Notes: generated by a model from the sequence alone, not told the origin. Positions 40,699 through 49,652 are shown, numbered from the stretch's first letter. The stretch: 64,000 nucleotides of DNA from Streptomyces sp. Edi2 (GCF_040253635.1 NZ_JBEJGX010000003.1:4241501-4305500); one strand, 5' to 3'. Program-made: numbers and translations.

Positions 40699-40821
40699 GT
40701 ACCTCGTGTCGAAGCCGGCGGCAGGAATCCCCAGCCCGCACTTCTCGCCGTCCGCCCCTGTGACGAACATCTGACACGGACAGCCGCACCGAGCAGTACA
40801 CGCAGGCCCATACTGGTGGCA

Positions 40822-41043
40822 ATGACAAAGTCAGCTGCACCGAAGCGCTATCTGTCTACCAGCCCCTTCAAGGCCCCGGTCGCACCGGCCCCCAAGCGGT
40901 TTGCCGTGGGCGACCAGGTCACACACGACATGTACGGCCTCGGCCGGGTGATCAGTATCGAGGATGGAATCGCGGCACTCGTGGATTTCGGTTCGGCTCA
41001 GGAGCGGATCTTGAGCCCGTACGCCAAGATGAGCAAGCTGTAG
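40822..41043 (+). CDS. Small CarD/KOW-like protein (73 aa)
   Basis: 73 residues from ATG at 40822. MTKSAAPKRYLSTSPFKAPV is a flexible basic N-terminus. FAVGDQVTHDMYGLGRVISI and ALVDFGSAQERILSPYAKM form a Tudor/KOW-like beta-barrel, as in the C-terminal domain of PcrA/UvrD helicases and CarD-like proteins that bind RNA polymerase. Similar free-standing proteins are widespread in Streptomyces and uncharacterised. There is no clear ribosome site, so it may be a leaderless or short-leader message. Confidence 0.75.
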   Translation: MTKSAAPKRYLSTSPFKAPVAPAPKRFAVGDQVTHDMYGLGRVISIEDGIAALVDFGSAQERILSPYAKMSKL

Positions 41044-41611
41044 AACTGCTGTGCCCGGTCACGGCACGCCAGGCACCTTCATGGCCCTCTAACCAATGGG
41101 AGACCTCTCATCGACCTGACCTCGCTGTTCTCCGCCCCGGAAGGGGCGCCCCGCTATGCCACTGGGGTATCGCCACCTCCGGCGACGAACCCCTTCCAGG
41201 CTCCGGACCTCGGGGAGAACGAGACCTTCCTGCTCGACGGTGCCCAGCATCTCTCTCACGCATCGAATCAGCTCAGCGCAGGGCAAGCTAGCTCCGAACA
41301 GTGACCGTGGCCTTGGCAGCCGACCACGGACCGTTTCGCTTCAGCCTCTGGATGGCCAGCAAGGAGCTACCGGCAGGGTGGACTCTTGTGTGGCCTTCCA
41401 TGGCCGGCCCCTGCAGAGTCCCCGCAGGGCTACGGATCGGAAGGTCGCAGACCGGATCGGCGACATCTACGGCTGACATCAACGGCGGCGAACGGCAGGA
41501 GACCCGAGCGACTCGCGGCGGTGCCGGCGCGTTATGGCGCAGGGGCCCCGGCAGGTGGCGGGGTGAACTTACAAGGCAGTGGTCAGTAGGGACTACGTGA
41601 CCGGTCGCAGC
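41044..41611. other. Spacer with start-less open frame (41110-41304)
   Basis: One frame is open from 41044 and reads PLIDLTSLFSAPEGAPRY then NPFQAPDLGENETFLLDGAQ until a stop at 41304. It has no ATG, GTG or TTG and no ribosome site, so it looks like the 3' end of a lost gene. The rest of the region has no recognisable gene. Confidence 0.4.
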
Positions 41612-41661
41612 GCGTGCCCGGTACATGCCCGATCCACCGGGGAACAGCGGTGAACAACGGG
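41612..41661 (+). promoter_or_regulatory. Putative integrase arm site before att copy 4
   Basis: GCGTGCCCGGTACATGCCC then CGGTGAACAACGGG, ending 81 bases before the att core. Confidence 0.6.
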
Positions 41662-41741
41662 TTCAGCAACGCGTTCGCCCGCTCCTCAATCGCGGCTGTC
41701 GTTGCAGGTCAGCAGTCGGATCGGTCCTAGATCACCCGTGA

Positions 41742-41787
41742 TTCCCAAGCTCAGAGCGCGGGTTCGATTCCCGTCACCCGCTCCATA
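41742..41787 (+). repeat. att core copy 4 (segment 4/5 boundary)
   Basis: 46 bases identical to the tRNA-Gly 3' end. The usual hairpin after it (AGGCCCAGGTCAGCGACCTG) is cut off at 41811 by transposase-derived DNA. Confidence 0.92.
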
Positions 41788-41813
41788 GTTGAGGCCCAGG
41801 TCAGCGACCTGCG

Positions 41814-42025
41814 TTGGGGAAGTGGCCGCGGGCCTTGACCGCCCGGCAGATGCGGGCGTTGACCGACTCGATGGCGTTGGTGGTGCAGACGATGCGGCGG
41901 ATCTCGTGGTCGAAGCGGAGGAACGGGGTGAACTCCTCCCAGGCGTTCTCCCACAGCCCGAGGATCTCCCGCCGGCCCTCGGCCGTGACCGCCAGTGCCA
42001 CGTAGACGGGCCGGTTGGCTACAGC
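41814..42025 (-). pseudogene. IS256-family transposase remnant with internal deletion
   Basis: Leftward translation gives NRPVYVALAVTAEGRREILG followed immediately by ENAWEEFTPFLRFDHEIRRI and CTTNAIESVNARICRAVKAR. In IS256 (Mutator-type) transposases these blocks are far apart, so the middle of the gene is missing. No inverted ends are seen. It disrupts the att-linked hairpin at 41790-41811. Confidence 0.8.
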
Positions 42026-42519
42026 GCCGTCGCACCGGAGATCAGGCGAGCTGGGGCCGAGCGCCGTGCCGCGGGACTTGTGTCCCGCGGTGCAGATGCG
42101 TGGGCTACTTACCGCAGCCTTCGCCACCGGCCACCGCACTCTCGCCCGCGGCCGGCGCCCTGGCCCTGGCCAGCGCCGTCCTGGTGCTCTGGCTGACCCG
42201 CACCCGCCGCTCCGAGCACCCCAATCTGCAGAAGACGCCGCGACGCCCCGCCAGCCGAAGCATTCGGCTGGCGGCTGCCGGCGATGACCGCACCACGCCC
42301 AGTGACTTCGCCTTCCTCGGCCTCGCCGCCGCGCTGTGCCGCACACGCCGCCTCAAGCCCATCGTGTGAGACACGGCCTAAACTGGCGAGTGGGCGACGG
42401 GCATGGGATCCGTGCTCCGCGCCCGGGAATCGACGGTGAAGGCCCCCACAACCTGGACCGAGTGGTTGGGTCCGCTCGGTCCATGTGAGCCGGACGCGCC
42501 ACTGGAGGATCGCATCACC
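42026..42519. other. Upstream region of the two-component operon
   Basis: A frame open up to 42369 encodes a hydrophobic stretch (GALALASAVLVLWLTRTRR) but has no start or ribosome site; it may be the end of a membrane-protein gene broken by the IS256 insertion. The promoter of the histidine kinase should lie at 42370-42500. Confidence 0.35.
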
Positions 42520-43761
42520 ATGGGGCAACATCCCCCCGCATCGGCAGAGCCCGGTGATCCCGGCCCGTCGACGTCGGTGTCGCACGGGCATGGTCCGGTC
42601 GGCCGGTGGTGGCAGTTGCCGTGGCTGCCGTTCTGGTGGGAGAGCCGCCGGAGCATGCTGTTCGATGTCCTGGTCGCCCTCGGCTATACGGCGGCCGTTG
42701 TGCTGTTCACCGTACCCAGGGATCATCCCTTCGGAGTGCCGGAACCGGCCTTCTACGCGGTGGCGGTCCTTATGGGGCTGGCGCTGATCGGACGCCGGCG
42801 TCGGCCGGCGTCGCTGTGCGCGGCGGCGGTCCTGGCCACGCCCGTCCTGCTCCAGGTTTCGCCCCTCCCTTTCTTCCTGTACGCCTTGGCCGCCTACGGT
42901 CGCCGCCGCCACCTGGCCATGCTGACCGCGGCTGCGGTGCTCACCCTGGCCGCCATCTTCTTCCTCCCCGCCCGCACCGGGCTGCTTCCGTCCTACGCCC
43001 TGATCTTCTTCGTGGCCGGGCCGGTGCTGCTCGGCCTGTACGCCGGGGCGCGACGGGCGGTGGTGGAGAACCTGCGGGAACGCGCCGAGCGCCTGGAACG
43101 CGAACAGATCCTGCTCCGTCGGCAAGCGCGCACGGAGGAACGGACGCGGATCGCCCGGGAGATGCACGATGTGGTCGCCCACCGGGTCAGCCTCATGGTC
43201 ATCCATTCCGGAGCCCTGGAAGTCGGCGCGGCGGACGGGGAACGTGCGGCCGAAGCAGGTCGGCTCATCGGTGACATCGGCAGACAGGCTCTCGACGAGC
43301 TGCGCGAGGTGCTCGGTGTGCTGCGGCTGGACGAAGACGAGGAGGCCGCCCCGCGTGCACCGCAGCCGACCGTGGACGATCTGACCACGCTGGTCGAGCA
43401 GTCGCGCTCCGCGGGCATGCGGATCGAGCTGGTCTGCTCCGGCCCCCGCCGACCGCTGGCCCAGGCCACCGGACACACGGTGTACCGGCTGGTCCAAGAG
43501 GCCCTGACCAATGTGCACAAGCATGCGGGCAACGCCGCAACCCGGATCGAACTGCGGTACGGGCCCGATGCCCTCCGTGTCGCCGTGGACAATGAGATGC
43601 CCGCAGGACCTGTGACCGTCGGGCTGCCCAGCGGGGGAAACGGCCTGGTCGGGCTCCGTGAGCGCATCACCCTTCAGGGCGGCGTCTTCGAAGCCGGTCC
43701 GCGGCCGGAGGGCGGATTCCGGGTTGCGGCAGAGCTACCCATGAAAGAAGAGGCTCCATGA
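42520..43761 (+). CDS. Sensor histidine kinase (HisKA_3/NarX type)
   Basis: 413 residues from ATG at 42520 (GGAGG eleven bases upstream; in-frame starts back to 42403 lack support). Four to six membrane segments occupy residues about 45-185. Then come a coiled linker (RERAERLEREQILLRR), the phospho-acceptor helix RIAREMHDVVAHRVSLMV (His216) and a HATPase with VQEALTNVHKHAGN and GNGLVGLRERI. There is little extracytoplasmic sequence, so it probably senses within the membrane. ATGA overlap with the response-regulator gene. Such systems usually control an adjacent ABC exporter, which is present here. Confidence 0.9.
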   Translation: MGQHPPASAEPGDPGPSTSVSHGHGPVGRWWQLPWLPFWWESRRSMLFDVLVALGYTAAVVLFTVPRDHPFGVPEPAFYAVAVLMGLALIGRRRRPASLCAAAVLATPVLLQVSPLPFFLYALAAYGRRRHLAMLTAAAVLTLAAIFFLPARTGLLPSYALIFFVAGPVLLGLYAGARRAVVENLRERAERLEREQILLRRQARTEERTRIAREMHDVVAHRVSLMVIHSGALEVGAADGERAAEAGRLIGDIGRQALDELREVLGVLRLDEDEEAAPRAPQPTVDDLTTLVEQSRSAGMRIELVCSGPRRPLAQATGHTVYRLVQEALTNVHKHAGNAATRIELRYGPDALRVAVDNEMPAGPVTVGLPSGGNGLVGLRERITLQGGVFEAGPRPEGGFRVAAELPMKEEAP

Positions 43762-44417
43762 GTATCCGCGTCCTCCTCGCCGACGACGAAGCCTTGGTCC
43801 GGTCCGGCCTGAGCATGATCCTTCAGGCCGCTCCCGACATCACCGTGGTGGCCGAGGCGGGCAACGGCGCGGAGGCAGTGGAGCTGGCTCGCGCGCACCG
43901 CCCTGACCTGGTGCTCATGGACATCCGTATGCCCGTCATGGACGGGCTGGCCGCCACCGTGGAGCTCACACGGCTGCCCGACCCCCCGAAGGTGGTCGTG
44001 CTCACCACCTTCGACCTGGATGAGTATGTGCATGCGGCCCTGCAGGCCGGAGCGATGGGCTTCCTCCTCAAGAACTCCCCGCCCCGGGACCTCGCCCATG
44101 CCGTCCGGACCGTCCACGCCGGCGAGGCCATGCTCGCCCCGTCGGTGACCCGTCGGCTGATCTCCAATTTCTCCGCCCGTGACAACTCCAGGGCCGCGGA
44201 GGCCCGCAGCCGGGTCGTGACGCTGACCGAACGGGAACGCGAGGTGCTGATCCTGGTCGCCGAGGGGTGCTCCAACGGCGAGATCGGAACGGCCCTGCAC
44301 ATGAGCGAGTCGACCGTGAAGACCCACGTGAGCCGATTGCTCGCCAAGCTGCAGTGCGCCAATCGCGTACAGGCGGCGATCCTGGCCCACGACGCGGGCC
44401 TCCTCGACGCGGCATAG
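43758..44417 (+). CDS. NarL/LuxR-family response regulator
   Basis: 219 residues from ATG at 43758, coupled to the kinase. The receiver domain has Asp10/Glu11, phospho-acceptor Asp55 (LVLMDIRMPV), the TTF switch threonine and Lys105 (FLLKNSPP). The C-terminal LuxR helix-turn-helix is LTEREREVLILVAEGCSNGE followed by TALHMSESTVKTHVSRLLAK. It should activate the ABC transporter genes that begin 255 bp downstream. Confidence 0.92.
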   Translation: MSIRVLLADDEALVRSGLSMILQAAPDITVVAEAGNGAEAVELARAHRPDLVLMDIRMPVMDGLAATVELTRLPDPPKVVVLTTFDLDEYVHAALQAGAMGFLLKNSPPRDLAHAVRTVHAGEAMLAPSVTRRLISNFSARDNSRAAEARSRVVTLTEREREVLILVAEGCSNGEIGTALHMSESTVKTHVSRLLAKLQCANRVQAAILAHDAGLLDAA

Positions 44418-44671
44418 CACTGCCGGGCGCGTTCTTGCGACGGGTCGCGGCACCGGCGGCGAGAGCGGGCAGCGGCTGACCGCAAGATCTGCCTGGCACT
44501 CATACCTCCGGCGTACGGAGTCGTCCATCGATCGTCGGACTCTGCGGGCGGCAACCCGGGACGATGGTCACGGAAGGTCTGACCGTGTGGGCGTCCCGCG
44601 CGTGGTGCCCGGATTTCTACGGTGATCGAGCAAGTGGAACACCGTCGGAGCCGCGCGGAAGGAGCACGCCT

Positions 44672-45601
44672 ATGAGGGCAGGCACATTGGAGGCCCAGGG
44701 GCTGACCAAGCACTACGGGGAGAAGGCGGCCGTACACGATCTGTCGTTCACGGTCCGCCCCGGCCGGGTCACCGGATTCCTGGGGCCGAACGGGTCCGGC
44801 AAGTCCACGACGATGCGGATGTTCCTGGGCCTGGACCGCCCCGATTCGGGCAAGGCGCTGGTCGGCGGCCGCCCCTTTAACCAGCTGTGTCACCCGCTGC
44901 GCGAGGTCGGTGCCGTACTCGACGCCAAGGCCGTACATCCTGGCCGCACTGCGTACGGCCATCTCCTGAGTCTGGCGTACAGCAACGGCATCGGACGCGC
45001 GAGGGTGGCGGAGGTGCTGGATCTCGTCGGCCTCGCGGAGGTGGCGAACAAGCAGGTCGGCAGCTTCTCTCTGGGGATGACCCAGCGGCTGGGCATCGCC
45101 GCCGCGCTGCTCGGTGATCCGCAGGTGCTCCTCCTTGACGAGCCCCTCAACGGCCTCGACCCGGAGGGCGTCCGCTGGGTCCGCGACCTGATGAAGGAAC
45201 TTGCCGCCGAGGGCCGCACGGTGTTCGTCTCCAGCCATCTGCTGAGTGAGATGGAGCTGACAGCGGACCACCTTGTCGTGATCGGGCGCGGCAGGCTGAT
45301 CACCGAAGCCGGCGTGCGCGAGGTCATCAAGGCCGGCTCGCGCGGTGCGGTCAAGGTCCGTTCCCCACAGGCCATTCAGCTTGCCGGTCAGCTGCGCAAC
45401 GCCGGCGCGCAGATCACCGCGGACGCCGAGGGGGCACTGCTCGTCACCGGCCTCGACTCCGCGCGGATCGCCACGATCGCCTCCCAATGCGGCGCGCTGT
45501 TGCACGAACTGGCCGTACAGCACGCCTCACTGGAAACCGCGTTCATGGAGCTCACCTCCGGCAGCACCGAGTACCGCGGCGAGGCAGCCGGACCTGCCTG
45601 A
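44672..45601 (+). CDS. ABC transporter ATP-binding protein
   Basis: 309 residues from ATG at 44672 with GGAAGGAG upstream. Walker A is GPNGSGKST, signature SFSLGMTQRLGIAAALLGDP, Walker B VLLLDEPLNGLDPEG, and the H-loop SSHLLSEMELTADH. The ~80-residue C-terminal extension is usual for bacitracin/drug exporter ATPases (BcrA/DrrA-like). It pairs with the permease 80 bp downstream. The region 44418-44671 carries its promoter and presumably the response-regulator site. Confidence 0.93.
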   Translation: MRAGTLEAQGLTKHYGEKAAVHDLSFTVRPGRVTGFLGPNGSGKSTTMRMFLGLDRPDSGKALVGGRPFNQLCHPLREVGAVLDAKAVHPGRTAYGHLLSLAYSNGIGRARVAEVLDLVGLAEVANKQVGSFSLGMTQRLGIAAALLGDPQVLLLDEPLNGLDPEGVRWVRDLMKELAAEGRTVFVSSHLLSEMELTADHLVVIGRGRLITEAGVREVIKAGSRGAVKVRSPQAIQLAGQLRNAGAQITADAEGALLVTGLDSARIATIASQCGALLHELAVQHASLETAFMELTSGSTEYRGEAAGPA

Positions 45602-45681
45602 CCCACCCGCGACGCTCCCGGCCCATTGCGCGAGCCCGCTCCAGACCACCACACCCGAACGACATCCCGGCAGGTACCTGC

Positions 45682-46494
45682 ATGTCCCTCACTCTTCCCG
45701 CCCCCGCGCACCAGAGCGCCACGGCACCCCGCGCACCACGGTTCACCGACCTCCTCCGGTCCGAATGGGCCAAGCTGCGCACCGTCCGGACGACGGTGTG
45801 GTGCCTGGTGGCCACCGTGCTCCTGGTCGTCGGCGGAGCCGTCCTGGTTGCGGTGAAAGCCCGCACGCAGGGTCCCCAGGCCATCGATGTGACCGTGAAT
45901 TTCAGCCGTGTCGGGCTCATGATCGGACAACTCGCCGTGATCGTCCTCGCCGTGACGGCCATCGGCAGCGAATACAGCACCGGGACGATCCGCGTATCCC
46001 TGACCGCCGCGCCCTGGCGTACGCGGTGGCTCGCGGCCAAGACCGTCACGGTGGCGGCGCTCGGCCTCGTCACCGGGACCGTCCTGAGCATCGTGTGCTT
46101 CGCCCTCGTGTACCTGTGCGCACCGGCCGTCTCCGGTTCCCTCATGACGCCCGGCGTGATCCGTGCGGTCCTCGGTGCGGGGCCCTACCTGTGTGTGCTG
46201 TCCGTGCTCTCGCTGGCGGTCGGCGCCGTCCTGCGCAGCACCGTCGGCGCCATCATCGCGATGTTCACGCTGGTCTACGTCGTACCGGGTGTCGTGGCCG
46301 GCTCACCGCTCCGTGAACTGGAACGATTCCTGCCCGCCGGAATCCTGCCGCCCAACGCCGGGTGGACGATCATGCAGGTCGACCCGGGCCGGCTGGGTGG
46401 CCTTCCGCCCTGGGCCGGGTTCGCAGTGCTCTGCACGTGGGCGGCCGTCGCGATGGCGGGGGCGGCCTGTCTCCTGCAAACACGCGACGCCTGA
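45682..46494 (+). CDS. ABC-2-type permease
   Basis: 270 residues from ATG at 45682. An N-terminal cytoplasmic segment (PRFTDLLRSEWAKLRTVRTT) is typical of ABC-2 permeases, followed by six membrane segments (CLVATVLLVVGGAVLVAVKA, IGQLAVIVLAVTAIGSEYST with the conserved EYSTGTIR, VTVAALGLVTGTVLSIVCFA and others). With the ATPase it should form a half-size exporter for a lipid or antibiotic under control of the adjacent two-component system. Confidence 0.9.
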   Translation: MSLTLPAPAHQSATAPRAPRFTDLLRSEWAKLRTVRTTVWCLVATVLLVVGGAVLVAVKARTQGPQAIDVTVNFSRVGLMIGQLAVIVLAVTAIGSEYSTGTIRVSLTAAPWRTRWLAAKTVTVAALGLVTGTVLSIVCFALVYLCAPAVSGSLMTPGVIRAVLGAGPYLCVLSVLSLAVGAVLRSTVGAIIAMFTLVYVVPGVVAGSPLRELERFLPAGILPPNAGWTIMQVDPGRLGGLPPWAGFAVLCTWAAVAMAGAACLLQTRDA

Positions 46495-46784
46495 CGCCCG
46501 CCCTTCAGACCCGCGCGCCGGCGGCCGACCCACCCCGTACGAATTCGCTTTCCCAAAGCGGGAGTTGACCACCAGGCCGAACGCGCCGACCACGACACCA
46601 GCGCCCTGCTGGCTGTAGGCGCGGGCGGATTCAACCCGGAAAACGCGCTACGAAATCATCATGGCTGCCATCGCGGAAGAACTCGAAGGCCGTTCGGTTG
46701 TTAAACCCATGACTGGCGAAAGGTGCTCTGAGGGTCACGTTGGCCTGCTGCGGCGACGGCGGGAGGGCAACGTGGCTGCCTGGT
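46495..46784. other. Spacer with a 30-base echo of the XRE regulator gene
   Basis: GCCCTGCTGGCTGTAGGCGC followed by GGGCGGATTC (from 46604) is identical to 30 bases of the XRE-TPR gene near 14067. The surrounding DNA is unrelated. This is a trace of a related gene, or a coincidentally conserved TPR coding motif. No gene is visible here. Confidence 0.5.
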
Positions 46785-47777
46785 TCAGCTAGTCCTGAAC
46801 CGTCCGGTCAGGCTGCGGGTGCCGGTGGCAGTGAGGGCTGCTGCCAGGAGGGCGATGATGCCCGCCTGCACGGCGGAGGCGGTGAGGAGAGAGCCGGGGG
46901 TGTGGTCTTGGACCTGGAACGCAAGGATGAGGGTCCGCTGTACGAGGATGGCGAGGCCGAGCGTGGCCAGCGCGAGGGGCAGTTCGGGGTCTGCCACGTG
47001 CTTCGGTGACCGGCGGCGGGCGACCAGACAAATGGTGGCCGCAGCGATGAACGCCGATCCGGCGGCCCATCCCACGTCGGCAACGCCGGGCCACACCACG
47101 CTCAACGCCCCCATGAGAACGCAGGTGCCCATGAGCGCCTGTCCGGGGGAGGCCAACGGGAGCCAGGCGCGCGGGGCGTCGCGGTGGAAGCCGCAGCACA
47201 GGGCGAGGACGGTCAGCCAGGCGAACGCAGCGGTCGTGAGCGAGAGGGCGACGGGGTGTTGGATGACTGAGGCAAGGTCAGGGAGGGCCGCGAGGACGGC
47301 GAAGGTGAAGGCGGTGCGTCGGTGGTCGCGTAGCAGGGCCAGGTAGGCCACCGTCCAGGCCAGCGGGAGCAGCCAGAGCGCCGCCTGGTACAGCCCCGGT
47401 GTGGCGCCGTGGCCGGAAGAGCCACCCGGGAACAGCTCCCGGCACCGGCCGGGGGCGCCTTTGAGCCAGGTGAGGAGGATGACCCGTTCGGTCAGTGCGG
47501 AGGCCGCGTGCAGCAACACGCTCAGCAGGGCGAAGAGGCGCACTGTCGCGCCGAGCGTGGCGTAGCGGGCCGGGGCGCCGGCGGCGCCCATCCGGGTGCG
47601 GAGGGCGAGGGCGGCGATGCCGGCCACCTCGCCCCAGGCGGGGCGCATTTCGTCCCGGTCGTGCTCGTCGATGCCGTGCAGGTAGGTCTCCACCATCTCC
47701 TCCTCCCGCTCTGCGCGGTAGTAGGAGGGCAGCAGGCGCAGGGCGGTGCGGTAGCGCTGTTCGAGCAGAGTCGTCAT
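46785..47777 (-). CDS. Multi-pass membrane protein (HAAS-like N-terminus)
   Basis: 330 residues from ATG at 47777 with GGAGG upstream. Residues 1-60 (LEQRYRTALRLLPSYYRAER then EEEMVETYLHGIDEHDRD) resemble the helical HAAS-type signalling domain that precedes membrane regions in proteins paired with PadR regulators. Eight to nine membrane segments follow. No PadR gene is adjacent. The function is unknown. It is separated by 135 bp from the SMR operon on the same strand. Confidence 0.75.
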   Translation of the reverse strand: MTTLLEQRYRTALRLLPSYYRAEREEEMVETYLHGIDEHDRDEMRPAWGEVAGIAALALRTRMGAAGAPARYATLGATVRLFALLSVLLHAASALTERVILLTWLKGAPGRCRELFPGGSSGHGATPGLYQAALWLLPLAWTVAYLALLRDHRRTAFTFAVLAALPDLASVIQHPVALSLTTAAFAWLTVLALCCGFHRDAPRAWLPLASPGQALMGTCVLMGALSVVWPGVADVGWAAGSAFIAAATICLVARRRSPKHVADPELPLALATLGLAILVQRTLILAFQVQDHTPGSLLTASAVQAGIIALLAAALTATGTRSLTGRFRTS

Positions 47778-47912
47778 GCGGTGCCTCCGGCGGTTCCCGG
47801 GCGACGCACGGAGCGGCTCGTGGGAGGCGGTCCGGCGGTCGTGGGGCGGTAGGTGGCTGGGGTCTTGGCGTCGTGCTGGAGAGCGTTCGTGCGGGGCTCT
47901 CCGGCGGTCGCG

Positions 47913-48239
47913 TCAGTGGGCGGCACCGAGTTCGATGGTCAGGACACCGGCGACGATGAGGGCGATGCCGAGGCTCATGACCTTGGTGAGGGGTTCGTGG
48001 AACAGGATGCGGGAGGCGAGCACGGTCAGGGCCACGCCGGAGGCGGCCCAGATGCCGTAGGCGACGCCGAGGGCCAGTCCGCCGTCCAGGGCGAGGGTGA
48101 GCAGGGCGAAGGCGGCCAGGTATCCGGCGCCCAGGCCGATGAACCACTTCCGCTTGTCGTCGGCCTGCGCGGCCATGCGCAGGCACAGGGTGGCGGCGAC
48201 CTCGGAAAGGATCGCGCCGGCCAGGAAGATCAAGGTCAT
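47913..48239 (-). CDS. SMR-family multidrug efflux subunit (1)
   Basis: 108 residues with four membrane helices. The essential glutamate is in ILSEVAATLCLRMA (Glu13), and GVAYGIWAASGVALTVLASR is the SMR signature. ATG at 48239 overlaps the stop of the second SMR gene (ATGA). Paired SMR genes usually encode an obligate heterodimer in which the two subunits insert with opposite topology. Substrates of such pairs are cationic biocides or guanidine-type compounds. Confidence 0.92.
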   Translation of the reverse strand: MTLIFLAGAILSEVAATLCLRMAAQADDKRKWFIGLGAGYLAAFALLTLALDGGLALGVAYGIWAASGVALTVLASRILFHEPLTKVMSLGIALIVAGVLTIELGAAH

Positions 48240-48586
48240 GAGGCTATTCCTTCCTTACGGGCGGGCGCGGCCTGAGAGCCGAGTTCGACGCAGAGGGCGC
48301 CGCCGATGACCAGGGCGATCCCCAGGCCGGTGGTTGCGGTGAGCGGGTCGCCGAAGATGAGCGTCGCCAGGACGGCGGTGAGGGCGACGCCGGAGGCGCC
48401 CCAGATGCCGTAGGCGACGCCGAGGCCCATGCCTTGGCGCAGGGCAAGGGTCAGGGCGGCGAACGAACCTGTGTAGCCGATCGCCACGACGGCGAACCAG
48501 GCCGCGTGGTCGAGGGCCGCTCGCAGGGAGATGGTGGCGGTGGCTTCGAGCAGGATCGCTGCGAGGAGCAGCAGCCATTTCCTCAT
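48236..48586 (-). CDS. SMR-family multidrug efflux subunit (2)
   Basis: 116 residues, ATG at 48586 overlapping the tetR stop. MRKWLLLLAAILLEATATIS (Glu14) and GVAYGIWGASGVALTAVLAT align with the first subunit. Distribution of Arg/Lys differs between the two (MRKW at this N-terminus, none at the other), which fits a dual-topology heterodimer. It is the middle gene of tetR-SMR2-SMR1, all coupled by 4-base overlaps. Confidence 0.92.
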   Translation of the reverse strand: MRKWLLLLAAILLEATATISLRAALDHAAWFAVVAIGYTGSFAALTLALRQGMGLGVAYGIWGASGVALTAVLATLIFGDPLTATTGLGIALVIGGALCVELGSQAAPARKEGIAS

Positions 48587-49131
48587 GAGGCGGTCTCGTC
48601 CTTCAGGAGTTGTTCGGCGACCGTCATCACCTGGGCGCGGTCCTGTGCCAAGGCGGGGAAGACGTCGGTTGCGGCGGCCATCCAATAGCCGTCGGCCAGC
48701 AGTCGTGCGGCCGTGAGCTTGCCGCGGGCCGCCGCCGGCAGGTCGTCGGGCAGGTCGAGCCATCCCTCGAAGCGGCGCACCCAGGCCGCGGTGAGGGCTT
48801 CGCGGTACAGGGCGTCGGAGTAGATCGCGAAGTCCGCGCGGTCGAACTGCGCGGTCAGTGCCACCTCTACGTAGGCGCGGATCCGCTGGTGCGGCGAGGC
48901 CGTCTCCAGCGGCTGTCCCAAGCGGTCGAGCAAAAGCTCCTCCCATCGGGCCGCGACATGGTCGACGACGCCGAGCATCAGAGCTTCCTTCGTCGGGAAG
49001 TGGTACATCAGCCCCGGCTTGGTCAGCCCTACCTGCTTGGCCGCGGTGGCCAGAGTGATCGCGCCACCCCCTTCCGTGCGCAGCAGATCGAGCGCACCGT
49101 CCAGAATCTGGCGTTTTGCGTTTCCCGTCAT
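48583..49131 (-). CDS. TetR-family repressor of the SMR operon
   Basis: 182 residues from ATG at 49131. N-terminal helix-turn-helix: ITLATAAKQVGLTKPGLMYH FPTKEALM. The C-terminal domain (90-182) is the ligand and dimer part. It is the first gene of the SMR operon and the perfect palindrome at 49138-49161 overlaps its promoter region, so it should repress itself and the pump and be released by a pump substrate. Confidence 0.92.
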   Translation of the reverse strand: MTGNAKRQILDGALDLLRTEGGGAITLATAAKQVGLTKPGLMYHFPTKEALMLGVVDHVAARWEELLLDRLGQPLETASPHQRIRAYVEVALTAQFDRADFAIYSDALYREALTAAWVRRFEGWLDLPDDLPAAARGKLTAARLLADGYWMAAATDVFPALAQDRAQVMTVAEQLLKDETAS

Positions 49132-49137
49132 GGCCCT

Positions 49138-49161
49138 ACTTTACCTTCCGGAAGGTAAAGT
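49138..49161. promoter_or_regulatory. Perfect 24-bp palindromic TetR operator
   Basis: Half-site ACTTTACCTTCC mirrored by GGAAGGTAAAGT with no spacer. It begins 7 bases upstream of the tetR start codon. The ACTTTAC arms resemble -10-type sequence, so repressor binding would block initiation. Confidence 0.88.
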
Positions 49162-49281
49162 ACAAGTGGCGACTACTCCCGCAGGGACTGACCCGGAAAG
49201 ACACGCGAGGGAAGCCTCGGCCTCTGCATTGCCACTGCCGACGACCAACCGGCCTTCATGGCAAGCAAAGGCAGGAAGTTG

Positions 49282-49455
49282 ATGAGCGCGCAGGCACGTC
49301 CCCGTGACCGCGACCCGCCGGGAGCCGCCCTCGGCTGGCTGTGGTTCTTGCTGACCGCGACCGGCCTGATCGGCACCGGTGTCCTCATCGGTGACGCCAT
49401 GGACGACCACCAGCCTGGCGGCCTCTCCGCTCCGGATGCAGAGCCCGCCTCTTGA
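49282..49455 (+). CDS. Small single-pass membrane protein (57 aa)
   Basis: 57 residues from ATG at 49282 (AGGAAG six bases upstream), divergent from tetR. One membrane segment (ALGWLWFLLTATGLIGTGVL) lies between a basic N-terminus (MSAQARPRDRDPPG) and an acidic C-terminus. Not recognised. It may be a short membrane peptide or a fragment of a larger gene. Confidence 0.4.
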   Translation: MSAQARPRDRDPPGAALGWLWFLLTATGLIGTGVLIGDAMDDHQPGGLSAPDAEPAS

Positions 49456-49652
49456 ACACCCCGCTCCTCGGTTCAAGGACGACGCCACGGACTGGCGACA
49501 CAACGAGTCCCGTGTCGGCGCCGCAACACCCAGGCGTTCATGCTTCAACGAGCTGAGGCCGGCGCGACGGAAGGGTGGATGGATGAGCGACTGGGAGTTC
49601 GTCAAGGACAGGACGGCCACGCAAGGCGCGGTATGGAAGTCCGTCGACGGCC

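Noticed and set aside
41110..41304. 64-codon frame LIDLTSLFSAPEGAPRY...
   Set aside because: No start codon anywhere in the open stretch and no ribosome site. It was kept only as a possible gene end in the spacer note.
48236..48946. 236-codon version of the second SMR protein
   Set aside because: The N-terminal 120 codons are antisense-like sequence over tetR. The ATG at 48586, coupled to the tetR stop, gives a normal 116-residue SMR protein.
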